From Bacillota bacterium (lineage in GTDB: Bacteria > Bacillota > Limnochordia > Limnochordales > Limnochordaceae), in NCBI GenBank assembly GCA_017577405.1, contig PIUA01000027.1:1-64000 (forward strand): DNA of 64,000 bases, written 5' to 3'. Of the stretch, positions 36,424 through 46,065 are shown in pieces; the first letter of the stretch is position 1; every line of letters begins with the position of its first letter. The notes under the pieces are model-generated. The model was not told the origin of the DNA and ran no database searches. It saw nothing but the letters and a program-made list of their open reading frames with translations. Made by a program: the position numbers and the translations under genes.

Positions 36424-37767
36424 GTGAGCACGGAGGCCCCATCCTTCAATCGCCCGCGCATGCCCCGGGGCGTGCGCGACCTCCTTCCCGGCGAGCTCCG
36501 GGAGCTGAAGGCCCTGGAAGAACGGCTCCTCGAGGTCTTCAGCCTCTGGGGCTACCAGCCGGTCCGGACCCCTTCCTATGAATTTGAGGAAGCGCTGCTC
36601 CGGGCGGCTCCCCAGGACGACCTGTCGGGCTGGCACCAGCGCCTCTTCCGCTTCTCCGACCGGGAAGGGAACGGGCTCGCCCTGCGACCGGACATGACCA
36701 CACCCATCGCCCGCCTGGTGGCCGGACGGCTGCGGCGGGCGCCCTTGCCTCTGCGCCTCTGTTACGCCGAGAACGTCTTCCGCTACGAAGAACCCCAAGC
36801 TGGCCGGAGCCGGGAGTTCCGCCAGGCGGGGGTGGAGCTGATCGGCAGCCCCTACCCCGAGGCCGACGCGGAGGTGGTGGCCTTGGCCAGCCGCCTGCTG
36901 GAGGGGCTGGGGCTCCGGAACTTCCGCCTGGAGATTGGCCACGTGGGCTTCGTCCAGGGAGTGCTGGAAGGGCTGGGCCTGGGCCCGGAGATGGAACGGC
37001 TCCTCCGGCGGACCCTGCAGCTCCGGGATTACGTCGCCTACCAACGGCTCGTCACCTCCGCCCCCCTGCCCGACGGTCTGCGGGAGGGGCTCCTCCGGCT
37101 CCCCTCCCTCCGGGGCGGAGGCGAGGTGCTGGACCGGGCCCGGGAACTGGCCCGGACGCCCCAGGCCCAGGCCGCCCTGGCCAACCTGGAGGAGATCTGG
37201 CAGCTCTCGCGGGCCCACGGCGTGGGGGCGCACGTCAAGCTTGATCTGGCCCTGGTCCGGGATGTGAGCTACTACACGGGCATGGTGCTGGAGGGCCTGG
37301 TGGAGGATGTGGGCTACCTCTTGGTGACCGGGGGGCGGTACGACGACCTGGTGGCCCGGTTCGGCCGGCCCTTGCCCGCCACCGGTTTTGCCGTCGGGTT
37401 GGAGCGGCTCCTGCTGGCGCTGGAGCGCCAGGGTGTCTGGGGCCTGCCCCCCGCCTCAGGCCCCCTCTTCATCACCTTTGACCCCGCCCGGCGGGAGGAG
37501 GCGCTGGCGGCGGCCGCCCGGCTCCGGGAGGGGGGCTGTCCCGTCGAAGTCGAGGTCTCCCGCCGGGACGAGGTGGCCCAGCGAGGCTACGCCCGCCAGA
37601 GGCGGGTGCGGCTCTGGGCCCGCTTCCTGGAGGGTGAGCGGGGCATGGTCCGCGTGGAGCCGCTGGATGACGAGGCTGGCTCGAGGGTGAAACCCGTGGC
37701 CGAGTGGGTGGCCGAGGTGCTCCGAGCCCGGGAGGAGGGGGTGACCGCCGGTGGACGGGCGCGCTGA
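36424..37767 (+). CDS. hisZ: ATP phosphoribosyltransferase regulatory subunit HisZ
   Basis: HisS-like 'GVRDLLPGE...LEERLLEVFSLWGYQPVRTPSYEFEE', lacks an anticodon-binding domain, next to short-form hisG. Confidence 0.92.
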   Translation: MSTEAPSFNRPRMPRGVRDLLPGELRELKALEERLLEVFSLWGYQPVRTPSYEFEEALLRAAPQDDLSGWHQRLFRFSDREGNGLALRPDMTTPIARLVAGRLRRAPLPLRLCYAENVFRYEEPQAGRSREFRQAGVELIGSPYPEADAEVVALASRLLEGLGLRNFRLEIGHVGFVQGVLEGLGLGPEMERLLRRTLQLRDYVAYQRLVTSAPLPDGLREGLLRLPSLRGGGEVLDRARELARTPQAQAALANLEEIWQLSRAHGVGAHVKLDLALVRDVSYYTGMVLEGLVEDVGYLLVTGGRYDDLVARFGRPLPATGFAVGLERLLLALERQGVWGLPPASGPLFITFDPARREEALAAAARLREGGCPVEVEVSRRDEVAQRGYARQRRVRLWARFLEGERGMVRVEPLDDEAGSRVKPVAEWVAEVLRAREEGVTAGGRAR

Positions 37768-38440
37768 ACCCCCAGCGCCGGGCCCGGCGCCCAGGGGCCG
37801 GCCCATCACCCTCGCCCTGCCCAAGGGTCGCCTCCTGGAGGAGGCGGCGCCCCTCCTCGCCCAGGCGGGCTTGCCCGCGCCGGACGACCCGGGCCGGCAA
37901 CTCCGGGTGGAGAAGGACGGCTGGGTCTACCTCCTGGTCCGCCCCGCGGACGTGCCCACCTACGTGGAGTACGGCGCCGCGGACCTGGGGCTGGTGGGGA
38001 AAGACGTCCTCCTGGAGCAGGAGCCGGCGGTGGCCGAGGTGGCCGACCTGGGCTTCGGCGCCTGCCGGTTGGTGGTGGCCGTCCCGGAAGGATCGGCCAT
38101 CACGGAGATCGACGAGCTGGACTTCCACTCCCGGGTGGCCACCAAGTACCCCCGCATCGCGGCCCAGTTTTTCGAGGAACAGGGTTTGGCTGTTGAACTG
38201 ATTACCCTGAAAGGATCCATCGAGCTGGCGCCGGCCATGGGGCTGGCCGATGCCATCCTGGACCTGACCCAGACGGGCCGGACCCTGGAGGCCAACCGGC
38301 TCCGGGTGATCGCCCAGGTGGCCGAGAGCACCGCCCGACTCATCGCCAATCCGGTCCGCCTCCGGCTGCGGGAGGCGGAGCTGGCCCCCTGGCTGGCCCG
38401 GATCGAGGCGGCCGCCCGCGGAGGAGGGGAGCAGCCGTGA
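37751..38440 (+). CDS. hisG: ATP phosphoribosyltransferase catalytic subunit (short form)
   Basis: 'ITLALPKGRLLEEAAPLL', 'YGAADLGLVGKDVL', 'GLADAILDLTQTGRTLEANRL'. Confidence 0.96.
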   Translation: MDGRAEPPAPGPAPRGRPITLALPKGRLLEEAAPLLAQAGLPAPDDPGRQLRVEKDGWVYLLVRPADVPTYVEYGAADLGLVGKDVLLEQEPAVAEVADLGFGACRLVVAVPEGSAITEIDELDFHSRVATKYPRIAAQFFEEQGLAVELITLKGSIELAPAMGLADAILDLTQTGRTLEANRLRVIAQVAESTARLIANPVRLRLREAELAPWLARIEAAARGGGEQP

Positions 38441-39837
38441 GCCTTTTGGAACGGTGGGAGAGCTGGAACACGTCTTGGGATCGCCTGGTGGCCGCCCTTC
38501 GGCGGCCGCCTTTGGAGGCGCTGGCCCGCCAGCCCCTGCCCGGCGGGGAGGAGCTGTTCGGCCGGGCGGTCACCACCCAGGAGGGGGTCCGGGCCATCCT
38601 GGATGAGGTGCGAGACGAAGGGCTGCCCGCCCTCCTCCGCTGGACGGAGCGGTTGGACGGGGCCCGGCTGGGGCCTGAGGCCGTATGGGTCTCGCCGGAC
38701 GAGCTGGAGGCGGCCCGGCGCCAGGTCTCCCCGGCCCTGCTCGCCCGCATCAGGCTGGCCAAGGAACGGATCGAGGCCTTCCACCGGGCCGAGCCGGTGG
38801 CCCGCTCCTGGCACCAGGTGGATGAGACGGGGCTCCTCTTGGGCCAGCAGGTCCGGCCTGTCCGGCGGGCGGGGCTCTACGTGCCGGGTGGCCGGGCGCC
38901 TCTTTTCTCCAGCCTCCTCATGGGGGCGGTCCCCGCCCGGGTGGCGGGGGTGGAGGAGATCATCGTCGCCACCCCGCCCCGGCCCGACGGGAGCATCCAC
39001 CCGGCCATCCTGGCCGCGGCTGCGGAAGCGGGGGTCACCCAGATCCTCCGGGCAGGCGGGGCCCAAGGGGTGGGCGCGCTGGCCTATGGCCTGCCCGGGG
39101 TGCTGGAGCCGGTGGAGCTGATCGTGGGGCCGGGCAACCTCTTCGTCACCCTGGCCAAGCGGGAGGTCTTCGGCCAGGTGGGCATCGACGGGCTCCCCGG
39201 TCCCAGCGAGGTGCTGGTGGTGGCCGACGACGGGGCCAACCCCCACTGGGTGGCCGCCGATCTTCTTGCCCAGGCGGAGCACGATCCCCAGGCCTCCGCG
39301 GTTCTCATCACCCCCAGTGCGCCCCTCCTGGAGGCGGTGGAGGGCGCCCTTCGCCGGCAGCTGGCGGAACTCCCCGCCCCCAACGGGGCGGTGGCCCGGG
39401 AGGCCCTCCAGCGCTGGGGGAAGGCCCTCCTCTGCCGGGACCTGGAGGAGGCCGTCACCTGGGCGGGGCGCCTCGCGCCCGAGCACCTGGAGCTGGCCGT
39501 TGCCGACCCCTGGCGCTGGGTGGGGATGGTGGAGTCGGCGGGGGCCATCTTCCTAGGCCACTGGTCGAGCGAGCCCCTAGGCGACTACCTGGCGGGGCCG
39601 GACCATATCCTGCCCACCAACGGCGCGGCCCGGTTCAGCTCGGGCCTGAGCGTCCAGACCTTCCTCAAGCGGACCAGCCTGGTGGCCTACACCCGGGAGG
39701 CCCTCCGGCGGGATGGGCCCCCGGTGGTCCAGCTGGCCCGGGCCGAGGGGCTGGAGGCTCACGCCCGGGCAGTGGCCCTCCGCCTGGAGGCCCAGGGGGT
39801 GGCGGGCGAGGCCCAGGAAAAGGAGGCGGAAGGATGA
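38437..39837 (+). CDS. hisD: Histidinol dehydrogenase
   Basis: 'GLYVPGGRAPLFSSLLMGAVPARVAGV', 'DGLPGPSEVLVVADDGANPHWVAADLLAQAEHD', 'HILPTNGAARFSSGLSVQTFLK'. Confidence 0.97.
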   Translation: MSLLERWESWNTSWDRLVAALRRPPLEALARQPLPGGEELFGRAVTTQEGVRAILDEVRDEGLPALLRWTERLDGARLGPEAVWVSPDELEAARRQVSPALLARIRLAKERIEAFHRAEPVARSWHQVDETGLLLGQQVRPVRRAGLYVPGGRAPLFSSLLMGAVPARVAGVEEIIVATPPRPDGSIHPAILAAAAEAGVTQILRAGGAQGVGALAYGLPGVLEPVELIVGPGNLFVTLAKREVFGQVGIDGLPGPSEVLVVADDGANPHWVAADLLAQAEHDPQASAVLITPSAPLLEAVEGALRRQLAELPAPNGAVAREALQRWGKALLCRDLEEAVTWAGRLAPEHLELAVADPWRWVGMVESAGAIFLGHWSSEPLGDYLAGPDHILPTNGAARFSSGLSVQTFLKRTSLVAYTREALRRDGPPVVQLARAEGLEAHARAVALRLEAQGVAGEAQEKEAEG

Positions 39838-40547
39838 GGGAGACCGGGCGGGAGCCGGCCCGCCAGGCGGCCTACCAGCGGGCGACCCGGGAGACCCAGA
39901 TCCGGGTGGTCCTCAACCTGGACGGCAAGGGTAAGGCGGCCGTCACCACCGGGGTGGGCTTCTTCGACCACATGCTGGAGAGCTTCGCCCGGCACGGGCT
40001 CTTTGACCTGACGGTGGAGGCCCAGGGGGACCTCCACGTGGACGCGCACCACACCGTGGAGGATGTGGGCCTCTGCCTTGGGGAGGCCTTCCGCCGGGCC
40101 GTGGGGGAGGGCCGGGGGATCCGGCGGTTCGGCGAGGCGACCATCCCCATGGATGAGGCCCTGGTCCGGGCGGTGGTGGACCTGTCGGGCCGGCCGTACC
40201 TGGTCTGCCGCCTGGCCTTGCAGGGGCCCCGGCTGGGGACCATGGAGACCCAGCTGGTGCCCGAGTTCTTCCGGGCCCTGGCCACCCGGGGCGGCTTCGC
40301 CCTCCACATCCACCAGCTGGAGGGGGAGAACGACCACCACGTGGTGGAGGCGGCCTTCAAGGCCGTCGCCCGGGCCTTGGACCAGGCGACAGGCTTGGAC
40401 CCTCGGGTGGAAGGGGTGCCCTCCACCAAGGGGCGCCTGGTGGACGACGAGGAGGCGGGTGGCCTTCCAGGCCCGGCCCCAGCCGCTGGTTCCCAACCGG
40501 CACCGGAGTCCCATCCCGGGGCGGGGGGTGGGGGCCCGTGGAGCTGA
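39834..40547 (+). CDS. hisB: Imidazoleglycerol-phosphate dehydratase with about 40 aa low-complexity C-terminal tail
   Basis: 'GVGFFDHMLESFARHG', 'DLHVDAHHTVEDVG', 'ENDHHVVEAAFKAVARAL', 'PSTKG'. Confidence 0.96.
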   Translation: MRETGREPARQAAYQRATRETQIRVVLNLDGKGKAAVTTGVGFFDHMLESFARHGLFDLTVEAQGDLHVDAHHTVEDVGLCLGEAFRRAVGEGRGIRRFGEATIPMDEALVRAVVDLSGRPYLVCRLALQGPRLGTMETQLVPEFFRALATRGGFALHIHQLEGENDHHVVEAAFKAVARALDQATGLDPRVEGVPSTKGRLVDDEEAGGLPGPAPAAGSQPAPESHPGAGGGGPWS

Positions 40548-41278
40548 TCCCCGCCATCGACCTGCGGGAGGGCCGGGTGGTCCGGCTGGTCCAGGGGGCG
40601 TTCCACCAGGAGCACCGCTACCCCCTGGACCCGGTGGAGGCGGCCCGCCAGTGGGTGGCCGCGGGGGCCCAGCGCCTCCACCTGGTGGACCTGGACGGCG
40701 CCCGCTCAGGCGCGGCTCCCGGCGCCACGCCCAACGGCCAGGCGGTCGCCCGGGTCTGCCAGGCGGTGGCGGTGCCCGTCCAGCTGGGCGGGGGCATCCG
40801 GAGCCTGGAGGCGGCCCAGGCGGCCCTGGCCCTGGGGGTGGAGCGGGTCATCTTGGGGACGGTGGTGGTCCGGGCGCCCGAAAGGGCGGCCCGGATCCTT
40901 GAGGCCCTGGGCGGCCGGGCGTGGGTCTCCCTCGACCTGCGGGAGGGCCGGCTGGCGGTGGCCGGCTGGGAGGAGGAGGGGGAGCAGGACGGCCTGGCCA
41001 TCGCCCGCTGGGCGCGCGAGGCGGGGGCCGGGGGCCTGGTGGTGACCGCGGTGGGGCGGGATGGGACCCTGGCCGGGCCCGATCTGGAGACCTTGAGGCC
41101 GTTTTTGGGTTTGGGGCTGCCTGTTGTGGCGGCGGGTGGGGTGGGCCGGTTGGAGCACCTCCGCCAGCTGAAAGCCCTCGAACCTATGGGCCTCACCGGT
41201 GTCATTGTGGGGCGGGCGCTTTACGAGGGCTGCTTGACCTTGGAGGAGGCCCTGGAGGTGGTGGCCGGTGCGGGTTAA
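40538..41278 (+). CDS. hisA: HisA, ProFAR isomerase
   Basis: '[18 protein letters not shown]', '[13 protein letters not shown]', '[16 protein letters not shown]'. Confidence 0.96.
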   Translation: MELIPAIDLREGRVVRLVQGAFHQEHRYPLDPVEAARQWVAAGAQRLHLVDLDGARSGAAPGATPNGQAVARVCQAVAVPVQLGGGIRSLEAAQAALALGVERVILGTVVVRAPERAARILEALGGRAWVSLDLREGRLAVAGWEEEGEQDGLAIARWAREAGAGGLVVTAVGRDGTLAGPDLETLRPFLGLGLPVVAAGGVGRLEHLRQLKALEPMGLTGVIVGRALYEGCLTLEEALEVVAGAG

Positions 41279-42818
41279 GCGGGTCATCCCCTGCCTCGAT
41301 GTGGCGGGCGGCCGAGTGATGAAGGGGGTCCACTTCGCCAACCTGCGGGATGCCGGGGACCCGGTGGAGCTCGCCCTGCGCTACGACCAGGCGGGCGCGG
41401 ACGAGCTGGTCTTCCTCGACATCTCCGCCACCCCGGAGGGCCGGGCCACCCGCCTCGACTGGGTCCGGGCGGTGGCTCAGAAGCTCTCCATCCCCTTCAC
41501 CGTGGGCGGCGGCATCAGCAGCTTGGAGGCCATCGAGGCGGTGCTCCAGGCGGGCGCCGACAAGGTGGTCCTCAACACCGCGGCGGTGGCCCAGCCGGTT
41601 CTGGTCCGGGAGGCGGCTGAGCGCTTCGGCAGCGCCCGGATCGTCGTCGCCATTGACGCCCGGCGGGTGGCCGGCGGGGATCGGGACGGGACGCCCCGGT
41701 GGGAAGTGGTCACCCACGGGGGACGGGAGGCTGCGGGGCTGGAGCCCGTCGCCTGGGCCCGGGTGGTGGAGGCGCTGGGCGCGGGCGAGATCCTCCTCAC
41801 CAGCATGGATGCCGACGGGACCCAGGCCGGCTACGACCTGGAGCTGACCCGGGCGGTGGCCCGGGCGGTCCGGATCCCTGTCATTGCCTCGGGTGGGGCG
41901 GGGACCTTGGAGCACCTCCGGGCGGCCCTTCAAGAGGGGGAGGCGGACGGGGTCCTGGCCGCCTCCATCTTCCACGACGGACGGCACACGGTGGCCGAGG
42001 CCAAGGCGTACCTGGCCCAGGCGGGGGTGCCCGTTCGTCACGGGATCCCTTCAACGGAGGAAGGGTTGGCCGGCGGGCTCCGCTTCGGGCCCGACGGGTT
42101 GATCCCGGTGGTGGTCCAGTCGGCTGGCGAGGACCAGGCGGTCTTGATGCTGGCCTACATGAACCGGGAAGCCCTCCAGAAGACCCTGGCCACGGGCACC
42201 ACCTGGTTTTGGAGCCGCTCCCGCCAGGAGCTCTGGCCCAAGGGGGCGACCTCAGGCAACCGCCAGCGGGTGGTGGAGGTGCGGGCCGATTGCGACCGGG
42301 ACGCCCTTCTGGTCCGGGTGGCCCAGGAGGGCACCGGCGCCTGCCACACCGGGGCGTGGAGCTGCTTCCACCAGCCCCTCCCGACCCCAGCGCAAGAGGG
42401 GGAGGCCGGTCCCGAGGAGGCCAGGGGGGCTGGGGACCCAGGGACGGCTGGCGTCGGAACTCCCGACGGGGCTCGGGGCGCGGCCGAAGGCCCCTTGGCT
42501 TCCGGGCCCGTCACCCTGCCGCGGCTTCTGGAGGTGGTCCGGGACCGCCAGGCCCGGCCCCGCCCCGGCTCCTACACCACCTACCTCTTCGAGCAAGGCC
42601 TGGACAAGATCCTGAAGAAGGTGGGCGAGGAGGCGACGGAGGTGGTGGTCGCCGCCAAGAACGGCGACCGGGACGGGCTGGTGGGCGAGATCGGCGACCT
42701 CCTCTACCACCTGGCCGTCCTCATGGTGGAGCGGGGGGTGGGCCTGGAACAGGTGGAGGCGGAGCTTACCCGCCGCCACGGCCCAGACCGGCCACCGCGG
42801 CCGCCCCGGCCCCGCTGA
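41268..42818 (+). CDS. HisF-HisI-HisE trifunctional fusion (IGP synthase cyclase, PRA-CH, PRA-PH)
   Basis: HisF '[18 protein letters not shown]...AIDARR...[20 protein letters not shown]'; HisI 'GLIPVVVQ...[12 protein letters not shown]...[27 protein letters not shown]'; HisE '[29 protein letters not shown]'; one ORF without stops. Confidence 0.96.
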   Translation: MRVKRVIPCLDVAGGRVMKGVHFANLRDAGDPVELALRYDQAGADELVFLDISATPEGRATRLDWVRAVAQKLSIPFTVGGGISSLEAIEAVLQAGADKVVLNTAAVAQPVLVREAAERFGSARIVVAIDARRVAGGDRDGTPRWEVVTHGGREAAGLEPVAWARVVEALGAGEILLTSMDADGTQAGYDLELTRAVARAVRIPVIASGGAGTLEHLRAALQEGEADGVLAASIFHDGRHTVAEAKAYLAQAGVPVRHGIPSTEEGLAGGLRFGPDGLIPVVVQSAGEDQAVLMLAYMNREALQKTLATGTTWFWSRSRQELWPKGATSGNRQRVVEVRADCDRDALLVRVAQEGTGACHTGAWSCFHQPLPTPAQEGEAGPEEARGAGDPGTAGVGTPDGARGAAEGPLASGPVTLPRLLEVVRDRQARPRPGSYTTYLFEQGLDKILKKVGEEATEVVVAAKNGDRDGLVGEIGDLLYHLAVLMVERGVGLEQVEAELTRRHGPDRPPRPPRPR

Positions 42819-45800
42819 GCCTCCCGCCTGCTCCAGCGCCCACGGGATCGGTCAGGTCCACCCGTAGGTAGAGGGTGGGGCTGCCGGCGGGCTCGATGGA
42901 GGAGGCCACGCCCACCCCCAGGGTCAGGGGGGTGGCGTACCCCAGGTACGTGGTCAGGGTGAGCTCGGCGCCCGCTCCCCAACGCCTTTGGAGGGCAGCC
43001 TCGGTGTCGCTCCAGACGGCTCCTCCCTCCAGGTAGAGCCGCCCGCCCAGGTCGTCGAAGAAGAGGGGCCAGGTGCCCACCCCCCGGCTGAACCGGTACA
43101 GCTGGCTCTCCAGGCCGAGGGTGACCCGGAGGGCGTGGCGCCCTGTCAGGGTGGGCCCGTGGGCCTGGAGGGTCCAGAGGCTTCGATCCACGGCCCGGGA
43201 GGCCGTAGGATCCCCGACGGCCAGGGCCTCCTCCAGGCTGGCCGTTCCCACCACCCCGTCCAGCACCAGCCGCTGCCGGCCCAGGTTCCAGCTGAAAGCG
43301 GCCTGTTCCCGCCAGGTGGCGACCACGCCCTGCCGGCTCCCATCGGCGCCTTCCCGGAAGCCCGTGAGGGAGAGGCCGCTGGCCAGGGTGAAGGAGCGTC
43401 CATCCACCGGCCAAGCCTGTTCCCGGCCCACCCCCAGGGTGACCGCCTGGCCGGGCCCGGCCAGGCCCGATCCATCCCCGACGGGCTCATCGTCCCAGAG
43501 CTTGGCGGTGGCTGCCACCGAGGTGGCCGCCAGCACCCCCGGCCAGGTGTAGGCCAGGCCCAGCTGAAGCTCCCGCTCCAGCCGGCCGGCCTTCTTCCCG
43601 TCTTCCAAGAGGGTCTCTTGCCGGACCCCCAGGGCCCAGGTGGCCTGAGGGTGGCCGAAGAGGGGCCCCTGGTACTCGAAGGCGACCCAGGGGCGCCCGC
43701 TGACCAGGCCCAAGCCGCCGGTCAGGGCGTAGACCCGCTCCCGGTAGGCATCGTAGCCCAGGGTGAGGGCGCCCACCACCGGGCCTGCCTCATCCTCGAG
43801 GATCAAGGGCAAGGCGAACCGGGGCCGCAGAGAGTCCCAGGGGCGGTAGGGGCGGACGGCGCTGTGCGACCCAACCCCCTGCCCGGGACTTGGGGACCCA
43901 CCCTGGGGCTTGGGGGCCACCGGGGCTGCCGGGTCCGGCTCGTCAGGGTCCAGGAGTGGGGCAGCGACGCCGGGCACCTCCGCCGGATCCCGGGCCGTGA
44001 CCGGCGGGTCCACCCGCGTCCAGAGGGCCGGCGAGAAGGGCAGGAGGCTGAGGCGGTAGCCCCTGGCCGTGTACTCCATGGCCACCAGCCGGGGCCCCTC
44101 GTCGGTCTGGATCACGGTGGGGTCGAAGAGACCTGTAAGGGTGCGGGCGACCTGGACGATCTGGCCGGACGCCAGCTCGTAGGCGTAGAGGGTGGGGATC
44201 CCCGTCTGGTCCGAGTCGAAGAGGATCCAGCGCCCGTCGGGGGTGAACTGGGCGTTCTGGTGGACCACCCCGGGGCCGCCCCGGGCCCGGCTCCCCACCA
44301 CCAGGGGCTCCAGGCGGCCCGTGGCCCGGTCCAGGCGGAGGAGGTCCATGCCCCCGCCGGGCTCGTGGCTGGCCACCAGGATGCCGTCACCTCCGGGGAA
44401 CCAGCCGAAAGCCAGCACCTGGCGCTCCCCGCGGGCCGGGAGGAGCTCCCGGAGCCGGGAACTGTCGGGCTCCACCGGCCAGGGGCCGGCCAAGTCCACC
44501 TCCAGGAGCCGGGTGGTGGGCCCCTCCCGGCTGGAGAAGACCAACCGCCGGCCGTCAGGGGAGGGGGCGGGGCCGAAGGCCCGCAGGCCCCGGGTGAGCC
44601 GCTCCTCCCGGCCGGTGGCCAGATGGTAGGCGTAGAGGTCGGTGAAGGTTCGGCCGCCATCCGCCTCCACCTTGGCGTAGTAGAGGCTCTGCCCGTCGGG
44701 CGACCAGGCGATGGGGCCCATGAGGAGCCCCGCCACCAGCTGCCGATCCCGCACGGTCTCCCCGTCCCACGCCATCAGCCGGAGGGCCGGCGCCACAGGC
44801 CCGTGGACGGTGACGTAGGCCAGGCGCCGGCCGTCGGGGGAGGCGACGGGCGACTCGGGCACATACCCCTGCCCCCCGAGGGGCTGGGTGGGGGTGAGGC
44901 CTTCAGCCCGGAGCCGTTCGATCTCCGGCTCGTACACCCGCCGCAGGTGAGCCTGCCACTCTTGGTAGAAGGCCTCCGGAGTGGTTCCGAGGGCCTCCTG
45001 GAAGGCCTGGTCCAAGGACGTGGTCCGGGCGAAAGCCCGGTTGAAGGCCTCCAAGGCCTCCTCGCCGGAGCGGCTCGCCATGAACGCCCACAAACTGTAG
45101 CCGTACAGGTAGACGATCCCGCCCGGCTTCCACCGCTCCAAGGGGTAATGGCCCAAGATCTGGTCCAGCCGGAGGAGATCGTCCTCCAAGACCATGGCCC
45201 GCAGGAACATGTGGTAGTAGGGATCGTGGCCCCGGCCGCCCAGATCGGCCACCGTCTCCTGGTAGGTGGCGAACCCCTCGATGAAGGCGAAGCTCTGCAG
45301 CATCATGGGGTTGGTGAGGATGGGGACCCGCCCGAAGAGGAGGGCCATCACCCGCCCTGGGCCGTCGTTCATGTCCAGGTGGAGCACGTGGGCGTACTCG
45401 TGGAGGATGACCAGGCGGAGCCACTCGCGCATGCGGGGGCTGATCCCCGACCCATAGGGGCTGAAGAACGTGGGCGACGCAGGGAAGAGGGTGATCTTGG
45501 GGTAGAGGAGGGGGTCGGCCGTGCCGTTGGCCAGGTCGGTGGTGTCGGCCAGGACCAGGTGGGTCTTCTCCGACGGCACGTGGCCGACCCGGGGCGCCAG
45601 CTCCCGGTGGACCTCCTCGGCGATGCGGGCCACCTCGTGGGCCAGCGCCTCATACCCGCCATCAAAGTGGACGAGGAAGTGCTCCGTCTCCAGGGTGAAG
45701 CGGCGGGCGGCGCCGGCCCCCCCTGGTGCCAGGACAGCGGTGAGCACGATCGCCAAGAGGAGTGCCACCGCCCGAGGCGCCCGGGCGGCGAAAGCTTCGC

Positions 45801-45852
45801 GACGGCCAGACTCGACAGGTTGGGGCGGGATGGACGGGAGCAACGGGCCCAC
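42766..45852 (-). CDS. Gluzincin-like metalloprotease, PD40 beta-propeller and C-terminal beta-barrel protein
   Basis: '[14 protein letters not shown]...[11 protein letters not shown]' (HExxH...E), repeated [43 protein letters not shown]-terminal '[19 protein letters not shown]...[11 protein letters not shown]'; GTG start at 45852 with GAGGAGGA. Confidence 0.85.
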   Translation of the reverse strand: MGPLLPSIPPQPVESGRREAFAARAPRAVALLLAIVLTAVLAPGGAGAARRFTLETEHFLVHFDGGYEALAHEVARIAEEVHRELAPRVGHVPSEKTHLVLADTTDLANGTADPLLYPKITLFPASPTFFSPYGSGISPRMREWLRLVILHEYAHVLHLDMNDGPGRVMALLFGRVPILTNPMMLQSFAFIEGFATYQETVADLGGRGHDPYYHMFLRAMVLEDDLLRLDQILGHYPLERWKPGGIVYLYGYSLWAFMASRSGEEALEAFNRAFARTTSLDQAFQEALGTTPEAFYQEWQAHLRRVYEPEIERLRAEGLTPTQPLGGQGYVPESPVASPDGRRLAYVTVHGPVAPALRLMAWDGETVRDRQLVAGLLMGPIAWSPDGQSLYYAKVEADGGRTFTDLYAYHLATGREERLTRGLRAFGPAPSPDGRRLVFSSREGPTTRLLEVDLAGPWPVEPDSSRLRELLPARGERQVLAFGWFPGGDGILVASHEPGGGMDLLRLDRATGRLEPLVVGSRARGGPGVVHQNAQFTPDGRWILFDSDQTGIPTLYAYELASGQIVQVARTLTGLFDPTVIQTDEGPRLVAMEYTARGYRLSLLPFSPALWTRVDPPVTARDPAEVPGVAAPLLDPDEPDPAAPVAPKPQGGSPSPGQGVGSHSAVRPYRPWDSLRPRFALPLILEDEAGPVVGALTLGYDAYRERVYALTGGLGLVSGRPWVAFEYQGPLFGHPQATWALGVRQETLLEDGKKAGRLERELQLGLAYTWPGVLAATSVAATAKLWDDEPVGDGSGLAGPGQAVTLGVGREQAWPVDGRSFTLASGLSLTGFREGADGSRQGVVATWREQAAFSWNLGRQRLVLDGVVGTASLEEALAVGDPTASRAVDRSLWTLQAHGPTLTGRHALRVTLGLESQLYRFSRGVGTWPLFFDDLGGRLYLEGGAVWSDTEAALQRRWGAGAELTLTTYLGYATPLTLGVGVASSIEPAGSPTLYLRVDLTDPVGAGAGGRLSGAGAAAVAGLGRGGG

Positions 45853-45993
45853 GGGGGATCCTCCTCTGCCGTTTTGTGCCTCTCTTTCCCCATGGCGGAG
45901 GGTTCCCCTTTTTCCTCCTGCCCCCACGGGCGAGGCGCTGGAAACCCGCAGAACGGCGGCTTCTGGCCGCCCCGGAGGCGCCAGGACGGGGAA

Positions 45994-46024
45994 AGGCCGG
46001 CGACGGATCACCCGTCGCCGGCCT
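45994..46024 (-). terminator. Hairpin terminator after the gntP-like gene
   Basis: AGGCCGGCGACGG (45994-46006) / CCGTCGCCGGCCT (46012-46024), 13 bp perfect stem, TTTCCCC following on the minus strand. Confidence 0.75.
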
Positions 46025-46065
46025 GAAGCTGGGCCCCTGGCAAGAGGCCTGGCCTCGCCTGCCCC

